A stretch of DNA of 40,403 nt, from assembly GCA_009827225.1 (NCBI GenBank), contig WUAI01000031.1:1-40403 (forward strand). Reading direction: 5' to 3'. Positions 24,488-33,244 of the stretch are shown in pieces; position 1 is the stretch's first letter; the number at the start of each line of letters is the position of its first letter. The notes beneath the pieces are model-generated. The model had not been told where the DNA came from. It did not search any database and worked only from the letters and a program-made list of their open reading frames with translations. This DNA is from Flavobacteriaceae bacterium. Its GTDB lineage: Bacteria; Bacteroidota; Bacteroidia; Flavobacteriales; Flavobacteriaceae. The translations under genes were made by a program, and so were the position numbers.

Positions 24488-26935
24488 TTAGATTCCGTTG
24501 TTTTTATCAACTTCCACTTGCATAGGGTTCTCCAAGGCCCATGAGTCCTGGCGTGTTCCGGTTAGTTGCCAGCTAACTTTAATATTGGGTTCATTGGTCT
24601 TAATCACAAAAGTGTTGGATTCAGGATTTACGGGTTCCCATATGATAGCCTGGGCAAAATTCTTGTCCACAATGGTAAGTTGGTATTTGAAGTCTGTATT
24701 CAAAGCACTCATATACTGAGGTAACTCAACAGTGCTGAATCCTTCATCATTGGTGATAATATTTCCGCTGTAAATATTGATACGTTCGTTACTTTCGATC
24801 GAATTATGCACCAGAAATTTGTTATCCGGATCCAAAGGATGATCAATCTTAAACGCTTTAGCTGCTGCGCTCATGGTTCCTCCAATCGTGATATCGGAAG
24901 CCACTTCCACGTCACCTTCGAAAACTCCGGCCAGTTTAGTGGGATCGGCTGGGATTACCCGTAAGGCGCTACTTCCAGCAGAGGTTGCTGAAGAAGTAAT
25001 CAATACTGCTGAGTCTGCCAGGGATCCTGGAGAAAGCAAGTCGAAATGTGCTACTCTTCCAAAAGTGGTAAAGCCCGAAGCATTGGCTTGTTCCACATGC
25101 AAAGCATTATCTGGCGTGGAACTAGGATTTCCAAACATATCGATATGCAATCCGTTCCCAATACCTCTATTGATTATCTCAACAGTTGGTACCGAATTTA
25201 TCGTAGTAGATGTCTCGAAATATCCAACCATCCCTTCTCCATCGTGTTTTGCGAATAAGGCAGGTTCGGTGTTGGCGTCGCTTCCGGCTGCACTATTTAT
25301 TATGTTGATATTAACTCCAATTCCTTTACCATTAGATACTACATTCACCGTAGGGCTATCGTTTACTTTTCCGACTACCTCATCTGTAGTGATGAATGTG
25401 GCTGTTTCCCCTGCACCGAGATTATCGGCTACCAAGGTCGTTGCTGTGTTACCGTTATTGTCATCCGTGGTGAACATAGCCACTGATCCAAGACCCATGG
25501 TATTTGCAAGTAAGGTCACGTCGGCATTCGTAGGTGAACCGGTAAAAATATGAGCTCCTTTACCAGTTCCGCCGTTGTCCACAAATACTCCGGTTCCGGT
25601 TCCAGCCTGTGTAACGAACAGCGCTTCTCCTGCTCCGGCAGGGTTGCCGTTAAAAACAGTTAATCCATTGGCCGTACCGGCATTGTCTATCAATGCTGCG
25701 TCTCCGTCTCCGGCTTGCATTACTTTGAGAGCTTCTAACAAGTTGGCGCCATTGGTATTTAATATTTCGAGTCCGATTCCGGTACCGGTATTGGCAATCT
25801 CAACTGCGTTACCCGCTCCGGCCTGATCGACTGCAAGCCCGTATTCACCACCTCCGGCAAGATTGTCTATCCATAATGCTCCGGCAGTACCGTCGTTATC
25901 GATTAACATAGCTTCAAAAATACTTGCGGGGTTTGAGTTCCAGATCGAGGCTCCTCGAGCTGTTCCTGCATTGGTAATCCGTAAAGCGTTTCCGGAAGTT
26001 GCTGCGTTTGTGGTCACAAAAAGACCTGAACCAGTTCCAGAATGGTCGATCAACATTCCGGTTGAACCTCCATTTCCGGCAAGGTTATCTATGTAGATTC
26101 CTTCTCCGCTTCCATCATTGTTTATTCTTAGTGCATCGTTGGCACTGGCAGCGTTCTTTTGCCAGATGTCTGCGCCAATTCCTGTTCCGTCATTTTCGAT
26201 ATACAATCCTTTCCCAGTTCCGCCGTCATGAAGTACTTTAATTCCTTCTCCCACACCATTGTGGTACGCGTAAAGCGCAGCTCTATTTCCTAGGTTACTA
26301 GCCCATATTCCATATGCATCACCTGTTCCCAGTCCATAGATTGAAGTTTGGTCTAAGGCCGTTGAGCCTGTTACGTATAAGCCTGTATAATCTGGATCTC
26401 CTGTAATTTCGAGTCCACGGTTATCTGTGGAAATGATCTCGATCTTTCCGTCGTCTGCGTTGATGATACGAGTTTCTGGAGCTCCTCCTAATTGTTCGTC
26501 ATAGGCTTCGTCCAGGGAGTTTCCACCTCCGGCTCCTGCATTTTCTGCGTAAAGAGCGTAAGGTACACTTAGAAGTTCGCTCGTACCTTCTATGGAATAG
26601 CTGGTCCCTCCTGTGGGATCAATTTCAGATTTAATAAAGAAATTATCACTTCCCCAGTCAATAGCTGAAAAGTCACCAGATACAACGGTTCCTCCTCCTG
26701 CTTCCAGTGTCATTAAACCGTTGGAATTTGTAGTAGTAGAATGTGTTTCTACATAAACCGCGGTTCCGGTCGCTGTTCCCTCGAGAATACTTATTTGTAC
26801 TCCGACAGTGGTGTCAGTGATCAAAATATCGCTGGCATCGCGCACCACCGCCTGATAGGTCATTTTCTGGGGTGCCTGAGCCCAGATCCCCGTGGTTACT
26901 AATAAGAATAGTAATAGTGTATATATTTTTTTCAT
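24488..26935 (-). CDS. Secreted glycine-rich repeat (fibre-like) protein
   Basis: 815 residues with a signal peptide (about 1-19, WAQA). Residues 20-125 form an N-terminal domain (MTYQAVVRDASD, then ELLSVPYALYAENAG) that I recognise from many Bacteroidota secreted fibre-type proteins. From about 150 to 650 run repeats of some 25-35 residues with phrases such as NTGTGIGLEI, NDGSGEGIYI and QAGTGTGVFV, suggesting a beta-solenoid. A C-terminal domain (about 695-815: FKIDHPLDPDNKFLVH, then IKVSWQLTGTRQD) is a shared end module of such proteins. No T9SS sorting domain is present. Function is unknown; an extracellular filament or adhesin is inferred. It lies 10 bp downstream of a T9SS-cargo gene, in one operon. 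Confidence 0.78.
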   Translation of the reverse strand: MKKIYTLLLFLLVTTGIWAQAPQKMTYQAVVRDASDILITDTTVGVQISILEGTATGTAVYVETHSTTTNSNGLMTLEAGGGTVVSGDFSAIDWGSDNFFIKSEIDPTGGTSYSIEGTSELLSVPYALYAENAGAGGGNSLDEAYDEQLGGAPETRIINADDGKIEIISTDNRGLEITGDPDYTGLYVTGSTALDQTSIYGLGTGDAYGIWASNLGNRAALYAYHNGVGEGIKVLHDGGTGKGLYIENDGTGIGADIWQKNAASANDALRINNDGSGEGIYIDNLAGNGGSTGMLIDHSGTGSGLFVTTNAATSGNALRITNAGTARGASIWNSNPASIFEAMLIDNDGTAGALWIDNLAGGGEYGLAVDQAGAGNAVEIANTGTGIGLEILNTNGANLLEALKVMQAGDGDAALIDNAGTANGLTVFNGNPAGAGEALFVTQAGTGTGVFVDNGGTGKGAHIFTGSPTNADVTLLANTMGLGSVAMFTTDDNNGNTATTLVADNLGAGETATFITTDEVVGKVNDSPTVNVVSNGKGIGVNINIINSAAGSDANTEPALFAKHDGEGMVGYFETSTTINSVPTVEIINRGIGNGLHIDMFGNPSSTPDNALHVEQANASGFTTFGRVAHFDLLSPGSLADSAVLITSSATSAGSSALRVIPADPTKLAGVFEGDVEVASDITIGGTMSAAAKAFKIDHPLDPDNKFLVHNSIESNERINIYSGNIITNDEGFSTVELPQYMSALNTDFKYQLTIVDKNFAQAIIWEPVNPESNTFVIKTNEPNIKVSWQLTGTRQDSWALENPMQVEVDKNNGI

Positions 26936-26945
26936 AATAATGGCT

Positions 26946-27431
26946 TTATTTTTTAATGATTTTGAATGATTTGAGACTGTTATTTTTGTCGCAGATATGC
27001 AGGTAATAGACTGCAGTAGATAGATGTTCCATAGAGACCATGGTAAAATCTTGTTTAATGGATTGACTATCTAACAAACGACCATAAAGATCGAAGAGAC
27101 GATAGTTGGGTTCTTCAAAATTCTGACTGTCAAGTTGGATTGTGATATTCGAGGTAGTCGGGTTCGGGAAGGTGCTAATTTCCACGACAATGTTCGGGAA
27201 TTCGTCAGTACCTAATACAAAGATCTCGTACGGTTGCTGTACGCCTAAATTGGCGGATCCTCCGCTTCCTACCGCTTCGATATAATCTATCTGACCTACC
27301 GAATAACTTATGGTTCCTCCACTTCCTGAGCCATCTCCTCCCGAAGCGGTAATATTGCTTTGAGAAAGTAATGTCGTAGTACCTAAACAGAGGAAGAACA
27401 GTAATACATTAAATAATTCCTTTTGTTTCAT
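26946..27431 (-). CDS. Small T9SS-sorted secreted protein
   Basis: 161 residues. A signal peptide (about 1-23, TLLSQ) leads to a short Gly/Ser-rich region (ASGGDGSGSGGTISYSVGQ) ending GVQQPYEI, a common flavobacterial module. The last ~80 residues (STFPNPTTSNITIQ to SFKIIKK) are a type A sorting domain, so half of the protein is its export signal. It starts the minus-strand operon with the fibre-like gene 10 bp downstream. Its short mature part could be an anchor or cap for the fibre; that is a guess from linkage. The start is divergent from the sigma factor gene, 161 bp away. Confidence 0.8.
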   Translation of the reverse strand: MKQKELFNVLLFFLCLGTTTLLSQSNITASGGDGSGSGGTISYSVGQIDYIEAVGSGGSANLGVQQPYEIFVLGTDEFPNIVVEISTFPNPTTSNITIQLDSQNFEEPNYRLFDLYGRLLDSQSIKQDFTMVSMEHLSTAVYYLHICDKNNSLKSFKIIKK

Positions 27432-27592
27432 AATTAATTTTTATCGGTTAATACTCGCTTGCGGGAGCTTATACATTCTTATGTCAATTCTCATCGGGCA
27501 TTTGTAACCTTTCTTAAGTTTTTTTAATAATTTTATTACAAACCGCTTCTCAAAACACACTAACAATTAAACCGAGTACATCAGATAAGAAA

Positions 27593-28156
27593 TTGCTTGC
27601 CATGATCCTTGGTTCCGCCACAGAACGGGAACAAGCATTAGGGGAAATTTACAGGCTCAACCGAATAAAGGCTGGATCTTTTGTGCTATCGAATAATGGA
27701 AGTGACGAAGAAGCGAAAGATATCTTCCAGGAAGCAATGATCGCATTTTACGAAAATGTGCGTGACGGCAAGTTTAAAGGAGAAAGTGCTATAAGTACTT
27801 ATTTGTATTCCATTACAAGATTCAAATGGTTGAATCAAATAAAGAAAAATCAAATCAGAATGGATCATCATCAGAAAGTAGAATTTGAAACCAGCGAGGA
27901 AGGAACTATGTTCCGTTTGATCGAAGGTGAGAAACGAAATCTGATTTTGGATGTTCTGGAACAAATCGGACCAAAGTGCAAACAACTTTTAATTCAAAAT
28001 ATGTATCACAATGCGTCGATGAAGGAGATAGCTAGTTCTGAAGGATACAGCAGTGAGCAATTGGTTCGGAATACAAAGTATAAATGCCTTAAAAAATTAA
28101 AAGAACTGGTGACTGCAAAGCCTCAATTGGAGTCCATATTACGATCTTATGAATAA
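27593..28156 (+). CDS. ECF-type RNA polymerase sigma factor
   Basis: 187 residues from TTG 27593 (or 184 from ATG 27602). TTG is preferred because LLAMILG appears to belong to the first helix seen in relatives, but the choice is uncertain. Region 2 includes DIFQEAMIAFYENV and STYLYSITRFKWLNQIKK; region 4 includes KEIASSEGYSSEQLVRNTKYKC, a helix-turn-helix that would read the -35 side of target promoters. The family is the Bacteroidota ECF-like sigma-70 group. The next gene overlaps by 8 nt and encodes a membrane protein with the layout of an anti-sigma factor. No consensus house-keeping promoter is visible in the 161-bp divergent region, which would fit autoregulation. Confidence 0.88.
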   Translation: MLAMILGSATEREQALGEIYRLNRIKAGSFVLSNNGSDEEAKDIFQEAMIAFYENVRDGKFKGESAISTYLYSITRFKWLNQIKKNQIRMDHHQKVEFETSEEGTMFRLIEGEKRNLILDVLEQIGPKCKQLLIQNMYHNASMKEIASSEGYSSEQLVRNTKYKCLKKLKELVTAKPQLESILRSYE

Positions 28157-28901
28157 CGACCAGATATATCTTATCGAACGCTATGTAAGCGATCTGCTTA
28201 CCCCTGAGGAGCGTACGAACTTTGAGTCACACCTGGAGAGTGATCCGGAGTTCAAAACAGCATACGAAGATTATTTAATGCTGAACAATCTCATGCAGGC
28301 TGCCGGGCGAATAGATCTTCAGTCTAAATTAGACCAATTTGAAACTGAAGTTGTGGTTCCGAAGAAACAAAAAGTGATTCCACTTTGGATTAAAAGAGCT
28401 TTGCCCGCTGCTGCAGTGATTGTTGTAATGTTTGGTATTTACCAGTACTATTTTGCGAACCAGGGTATTACTGGAAATGAATTGTACAGTGATTATTTCG
28501 AAACGTATGCAGCACCTGCAACACTGCGCTCGGGAGATTCCAATGCCATCGCCACCTGGAACGAAGCGATGAAATATTACGAGCAAGAAGACTTTACCAA
28601 AGCTTCAGAATTGATCTCAGAGGTTGAAAATGGAGTACCTGATACTACCAAGGCTTTCTACTCAGCCATGGCCCAACTTGGTTCTGGTAGTCCCGATATG
28701 GAATCAATCCTTAAGAGTTTGGATCTTGTATTGACTGCTGACAATGACTATCAGGAGCAGGCCAAATGGTATAAGGCATTAGTATTGTTGAAAATGGGCG
28801 AGCCTACAAAAGCACGTGAACTTCTTTATGAAATTTCGCAAAGTGGAGGTTATATGAAAGATGCTGCTCTCGAGATCGTACAGATGCGAATTGTCGACTA
28901 G
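28149..28901 (+). CDS. Putative membrane anti-sigma factor with periplasmic TPR-like domain
   Basis: 250 residues starting at ATG 28149, overlapping the sigma gene by 8 nt, so translation is probably coupled. The N-terminal ~75 residues (YLIERYVSDLLTPEERTNFE) resemble the short sigma-binding helices of Bacteroidota anti-sigma factors, without the zinc-finger HxxxCxxC. A basic stretch (KKQKVIPLWIKR) precedes one transmembrane helix (about 84-102), giving an N-in topology. The periplasmic part (about 103-250) is helical with TPR-like turns (YYEQEDFTKASELISEVE; WYKALVLLKMGEPTKARELL). It likely holds the sigma factor until a periplasmic signal releases it. Its stop overlaps that of the convergent CHAT gene by 4 bp. 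Confidence 0.78.
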   Translation: MNNDQIYLIERYVSDLLTPEERTNFESHLESDPEFKTAYEDYLMLNNLMQAAGRIDLQSKLDQFETEVVVPKKQKVIPLWIKRALPAAAVIVVMFGIYQYYFANQGITGNELYSDYFETYAAPATLRSGDSNAIATWNEAMKYYEQEDFTKASELISEVENGVPDTTKAFYSAMAQLGSGSPDMESILKSLDLVLTADNDYQEQAKWYKALVLLKMGEPTKARELLYEISQSGGYMKDAALEIVQMRIVD

Positions 28902-31852
28902 GCAGCTTGTTTCCTCTTTCGGGCTAAAACTAAGCCGATGACCAGTGCCACCGCTACTCCCAACCATAGAAATATTCGATTAAACCCGGATTCCAATTGC
29001 TGCGTATTTCCGGTAAGTCTAAAACTACTCCAAAAATAAGGGTGCAAATTCTCAGGAGTTGCTGTTTTCAGATATGCAAGTTTGGCTTGTTGAAGTGCTT
29101 TATCTTTGGGCATACCCTCTTTGAGATGGGTTAAAAATGACTGGGTTAGTTGTGCAGAGGCAGCATCGTCTACAGCCCAAAGGGTGGATAGCAAAGAACG
29201 ACTACCGGCATATTGAAAAGCCCTTTCAAGGCTTAATATTCCCTCACCACGCTCCAATTTCCCTGAAGCCGTATTACAGGCACTAAGTATGACCAATTGG
29301 GAATTTATGGTGAGATTATAAATTTCGTAGGTATGAAGAATTCCATCTTCAGAATCGGAAGGACTGAAATACAACTTCGATAACAACGGATGTTCGTCCT
29401 CTACCTTCCCGTGCATAGCGAGATGAATGATACCTGCATTTTCCGCGTTGTTTTTTAGTTTTTCTTCTGAAACGGAACCTCCGATATAACTCTTCCCGTC
29501 GAAAAGATTAGCGGCAAATTCAACCTCGGACGCATTGTATACCAAGTTTGAAAGAGGTTCTCTTAAGGCTCCCGTAGCCTGGGTTTCATAACTCGGAGCA
29601 AACCCCAGGTAGGCGTCGTATCGATTTTTTTGCTGTGCAGATTTGCTAAAAATTGAAGCCGACGGGCTATAGGAAACAGAATGAGTGTTAATCAAATAAG
29701 GAAGTGATCGATAGTTCCTTTTTATGCTGGCCGTTTTTTCCGTCAATAGAATTTCGAAAGGAAGGTAAGCTAAAATACCATCCGGAACGATCACCAATTT
29801 GGAATAATTCCGTGTTGATAATTCGTCTTTCAGTAGAAATTCATACAGTGCCTCTGCCTGGGTTTTATAGCTTTCGAATGCTTTTTGCGGATTTAATCTA
29901 AAGTTGTCTGAATCTTTCAGACTCGAGAACAATTGCGCCACCTGTTCCTTTACATTGTTTAGATTCGAGATCTTACGAACCGTGATGTCACTGGATGATA
30001 CCCGGAAAACATATCCGTGTTCTTCTCCAAAAAAATAACTCACCAATGCTTCCGATTCGCCGGACAATGCTTTTTGAATATTCCCCAAAGTTTCCAATTG
30101 TGGTTGAAATTTCAGATGGAAATAATCTGGGTAGTCCTTCTCCATGGTGTTCATTAAAATGTCGTATTCCGCCTGTAACTTTTCCAGTTTATTCTTAAAT
30201 AGGGTTAGCATTTTATCCCGAACTTGTGCACATCGTTTTTCTTCTGATTCCAGCTTACCCATATATTCAGTGATGCTAAATCGGAGTTGCTGTTCTTTCA
30301 GCAATACATCTTTAGGAATATTGGCAAATTCGGTATTTTCATATTCATCGAATGTAGCCAATAAGAGTAGCGCCTTGCTGCGTTCTGAAAATTCAAAGGC
30401 AAGTTTTAGAAAGTCGTTTTTGCCGGTCAGATAGTGAAGCTTGAGCGCAGTATCTATGCTGTTTTCCACCAGGGATAAAGTACGTTGGGTCCAGAAAAGT
30501 TTCGAAGATTCCGACATTCTTCCCTGTTTCATCGACTCCAAAATGTCCACTGCGGCACTTTGCGTTTCCATTGCTGTGATCAGATCTTTTTCATCGTTGG
30601 TCACCGCATAGAGTTCTTTCAATAATTCTCCTTTCGCCATCATCGATTCCAATAGATATTGATGCGATTTTATTTCAGTTTCTGAATCGGGATTCGCATA
30701 CCAGTCGTCAGGGTCTACCCCTGATGCCAGTTTAGCTATCGCCTGCTGATAAGTATTCAAGGCCGCCTCTGTATCACCAGATGCCCGAATAGCCCGACCC
30801 ACGAAATTCTGACACGCAGCAGTGAGCGTATGATTTTTTCCATAGGTTAGTTCCCTCCACGCAAAAGCTTCTTTATAATAATTGAGTGCATTGTTGTAGT
30901 TGCCCGTTTGCAAAGCACTATCCGCTACCTTAATTGTCACTTCGCTTACATCGTTATTAATAACTTCTTCATTTACAACGGAAGAATTAAAATACACGAG
31001 AGCGTTTTCATAATCGCCCAATTCCCAATACATATCGCCAATGGCCTCATTGAGGTTTTTCATAAGACGATGATCTTTCTCATAGCGTTCTGTCCAAACC
31101 GGTACCACTTTCAGGTAGTGTTCTAATGCCAGTTCGTACTCCAGCATTTCATAATGAATGTTTCCGAGATTATAATTACAAATAGAGACATTAAAGTGCT
31201 TATCCGGGTATTGGTCACGGTAGATCTTCAACTCCCGCTGATAGTACTCTTTGGACTTTTCAAAATCCCCTCGGGTTCTGCTCATATTCCCCAAGGCACG
31301 CAATGTTACTCCTTTGTGAAAAACCGGAATGCTATCCAGTTGATCAAAATGATGCAGCGCCTTCACCAAATTGCCAAAAGCGTCACCTTCTTTATAATTT
31401 ATCAGAAAATAGTAGCGCCCCTTATATAAATGATTTTCGTTTTCTTCGGAATTGAAAATGATTTTTCTTATCTCTTCTAACATTGGGTTGTACACTATGG
31501 TATCTCCCCTAAGCGCAGAACTTTCAACCAGCAGCATCCGAAACTCGAAATCGCCCGGAAGATTTTTTTCCGTTCGGATCTCCCTGGCCTTCAAAATAGC
31601 TTCATTGGCTTTCTTTTCTTTTAGCAAGTTTCGATTGAGTACGAACTGCCAGGTGTACAATTCGATTTCGTTCTCTGATGAAATCGATGGGCATTTCAGC
31701 AACGAATCAGATAATGACATAGCCGCTTCGAATTCACCTTTTTCATTCAAGTTAAAAATGCTTTCTTTCCCTTTATCAATGTCACAATCCTGTGCTGCAG
31801 TTGATATCGAAAGAAGCAAAACCAGTAGTAAGATGGTCGTATTTGTTGTCAT
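28898..31852 (-). CDS. Exported TPR-CHAT domain protein (caspase-like protease family), membrane-anchored
   Basis: 984 residues. A signal peptide (about 1-20, STAAQ) is followed by many tetratricopeptide repeats (about 100-420), a helical, partly coiled-coil stretch (about 505-590) and a C-terminal CHAT domain (about 640-955). CHAT (caspase HetF-associated with TPRs) is a C14-like cysteine protease clan; the dyad is intact as H814 (HLAMHGK) and C859 (LSACNTASG). A transmembrane helix (about 962-980) ends in ARKRKQAA, so the whole body should lie in the periplasm, anchored at its C-terminus. It converges on the sigma/anti-sigma pair with a 4-bp overlap. Possible role: a protease sensing envelope stress; the substrate is unknown. 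Confidence 0.85.
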   Translation of the reverse strand: MTTNTTILLLVLLLSISTAAQDCDIDKGKESIFNLNEKGEFEAAMSLSDSLLKCPSISSENEIELYTWQFVLNRNLLKEKKANEAILKAREIRTEKNLPGDFEFRMLLVESSALRGDTIVYNPMLEEIRKIIFNSEENENHLYKGRYYFLINYKEGDAFGNLVKALHHFDQLDSIPVFHKGVTLRALGNMSRTRGDFEKSKEYYQRELKIYRDQYPDKHFNVSICNYNLGNIHYEMLEYELALEHYLKVVPVWTERYEKDHRLMKNLNEAIGDMYWELGDYENALVYFNSSVVNEEVINNDVSEVTIKVADSALQTGNYNNALNYYKEAFAWRELTYGKNHTLTAACQNFVGRAIRASGDTEAALNTYQQAIAKLASGVDPDDWYANPDSETEIKSHQYLLESMMAKGELLKELYAVTNDEKDLITAMETQSAAVDILESMKQGRMSESSKLFWTQRTLSLVENSIDTALKLHYLTGKNDFLKLAFEFSERSKALLLLATFDEYENTEFANIPKDVLLKEQQLRFSITEYMGKLESEEKRCAQVRDKMLTLFKNKLEKLQAEYDILMNTMEKDYPDYFHLKFQPQLETLGNIQKALSGESEALVSYFFGEEHGYVFRVSSSDITVRKISNLNNVKEQVAQLFSSLKDSDNFRLNPQKAFESYKTQAEALYEFLLKDELSTRNYSKLVIVPDGILAYLPFEILLTEKTASIKRNYRSLPYLINTHSVSYSPSASIFSKSAQQKNRYDAYLGFAPSYETQATGALREPLSNLVYNASEVEFAANLFDGKSYIGGSVSEEKLKNNAENAGIIHLAMHGKVEDEHPLLSKLYFSPSDSEDGILHTYEIYNLTINSQLVILSACNTASGKLERGEGILSLERAFQYAGSRSLLSTLWAVDDAASAQLTQSFLTHLKEGMPKDKALQQAKLAYLKTATPENLHPYFWSSFRLTGNTQQLESGFNRIFLWLGVAVALVIGLVLARKRKQAA

Positions 31853-31990
31853 AGCTCATGTTTCCCCGACAACAAGTTACTAAATATTCCAATGGAGTTG
31901 TTTGGGACTTCGAATTCTCCGGATTTACGTGTTTTTACGTAATTATCAGTTGCTTAGGAGTCGTTAACTTTAATTTTATTTTTCAAAAAT

Positions 31991-33235
31991 ATGAATGAGA
32001 GTATCCCATATAGGGTAGGTAAGTGGTTGCCAAGCGACAAGAGAATCCTGGACAATTGGTTAATGGATTTGATCATAGAGGTCGAAAATACTCCAAAGCC
32101 CACACATCCCGTGATTAAGGAACTGCGTTCAGTGATAGAAGGCGACCCAAAACTGTATATGCTTTTTAATTTGATGTTTGAGCAAGTTCCGGGAAAGTAC
32201 AAGAATAATCCCATGGGCGGATCCCAGGTTCGGGATTATAATCATGCGTTGGAATTGATCAACTTCATACTGACTAGAGCACCTGAATTTAACCAGACTG
32301 GACTCGTGGGTTTTCCAATCAATGCTATCTTCGACTGGTCTATGGGAACTTCTGCCGGATTTGCCGCTTTTTTGGACGAAACTATAAATGCCCAGCTCAA
32401 AAAAGTACTCGATGAATGGGGAAAATTTCTAAAGTCCAAAGACTCTGCCTATGTCTTAAATACTAATCCACGGAGTGGATGGTTTGGAAGGGAAGCGCGA
32501 AAGGCAATGCCCAATTTTGCTGAAGAATTTAAATGCGATCCTAAAAAGGAACACTACGGATTTACCTCTTGGGATGACTTTTTTACCCGAGAGTTCAGGG
32601 AAGATGTACGACCGGTTTCTGTGCCAACAGATGACTCAGTAATTGTGAATGCCTGTGAGTCGGCTCCTTACAAAAAGCGTGAAAACGTATCGCTTATTAA
32701 CAAATTTTGGGCTAAGGGACAGCCGTATTCTTTGCGGCACTTGTTAAACAATGATCCGCTCGGGGCCATATTTGATGGTGGAACCGTTTACCAGGCTTTT
32801 TTAAGTGCATTGAGTTATCATCGCTGGCATAGTCCGGTGAGTGGTGTTATCAAAAAGGCGTACCTGGTTGAAGGTTCTTATTACTCGGAAACCCCAACAG
32901 AAGGCTTTGATCCGTCTGGACCTAACAGATCTCAGGGCTATATTGCCGAAGTGGCAACCCGCGCGTTAATTTTTATAGAGGCGGATAATCCCAAAATAGG
33001 CTTAATGTGTTTCGTAGCTATAGGGATGGCTGAAGTATCTACTTGCGATATCACGGTATATGAAGGACAGTCTGTCACAAAAGGAGATCAGCTGGGGATG
33101 TTCCATTTTGGAGGCTCCACCCATTGTTTGATATTTCAACCCCATGTGAAATTAGAATTCGATTTTCATGGACAGACACCCGGATTACACGCTGAGAATA
33201 TCAAAGTGAACGCCCAGATTGCTCGTGTAACGTAA
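31991..33235 (+). CDS. PSDC-type phosphatidylserine decarboxylase family protein
   Basis: 414 residues. The N-terminal ~170 residues (GKWLPSDKRILDNWL, FNLMFEQVP) match the PSDC (phosphatidylserine decarboxylase-associated) domain; the C-terminal half is the pyruvoyl decarboxylase domain. The self-cleavage site is GGSTHC (G374-G375-S376); cleavage before Ser turns it into the pyruvoyl cofactor. HRWHSPVSG near residue 277 carries the conserved His. There is no membrane segment or signal peptide. Members of this long PSDC-type branch include the fungal tryptophan decarboxylase PsiD, so the substrate may not be phosphatidylserine. It is alone between two minus-strand genes, 9 bp from the convergent peptidase. 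Confidence 0.82.
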   Translation: MNESIPYRVGKWLPSDKRILDNWLMDLIIEVENTPKPTHPVIKELRSVIEGDPKLYMLFNLMFEQVPGKYKNNPMGGSQVRDYNHALELINFILTRAPEFNQTGLVGFPINAIFDWSMGTSAGFAAFLDETINAQLKKVLDEWGKFLKSKDSAYVLNTNPRSGWFGREARKAMPNFAEEFKCDPKKEHYGFTSWDDFFTREFREDVRPVSVPTDDSVIVNACESAPYKKRENVSLINKFWAKGQPYSLRHLLNNDPLGAIFDGGTVYQAFLSALSYHRWHSPVSGVIKKAYLVEGSYYSETPTEGFDPSGPNRSQGYIAEVATRALIFIEADNPKIGLMCFVAIGMAEVSTCDITVYEGQSVTKGDQLGMFHFGGSTHCLIFQPHVKLEFDFHGQTPGLHAENIKVNAQIARVT

Positions 33236-33244
33236 TTTGGAAGT

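Noticed and set aside
24873-25553. 226-codon plus-strand frame opposite the fibre-like gene
   Set aside because: It is an antisense shadow of the repeats with low-complexity composition; signal peptide and end modules are on the minus strand.
24900-26500. CRISPR-like or tandem DNA repeats
   Set aside because: The similarity is at protein level (degenerate 25-35-residue repeats); nucleotide units are neither identical nor regularly spaced.
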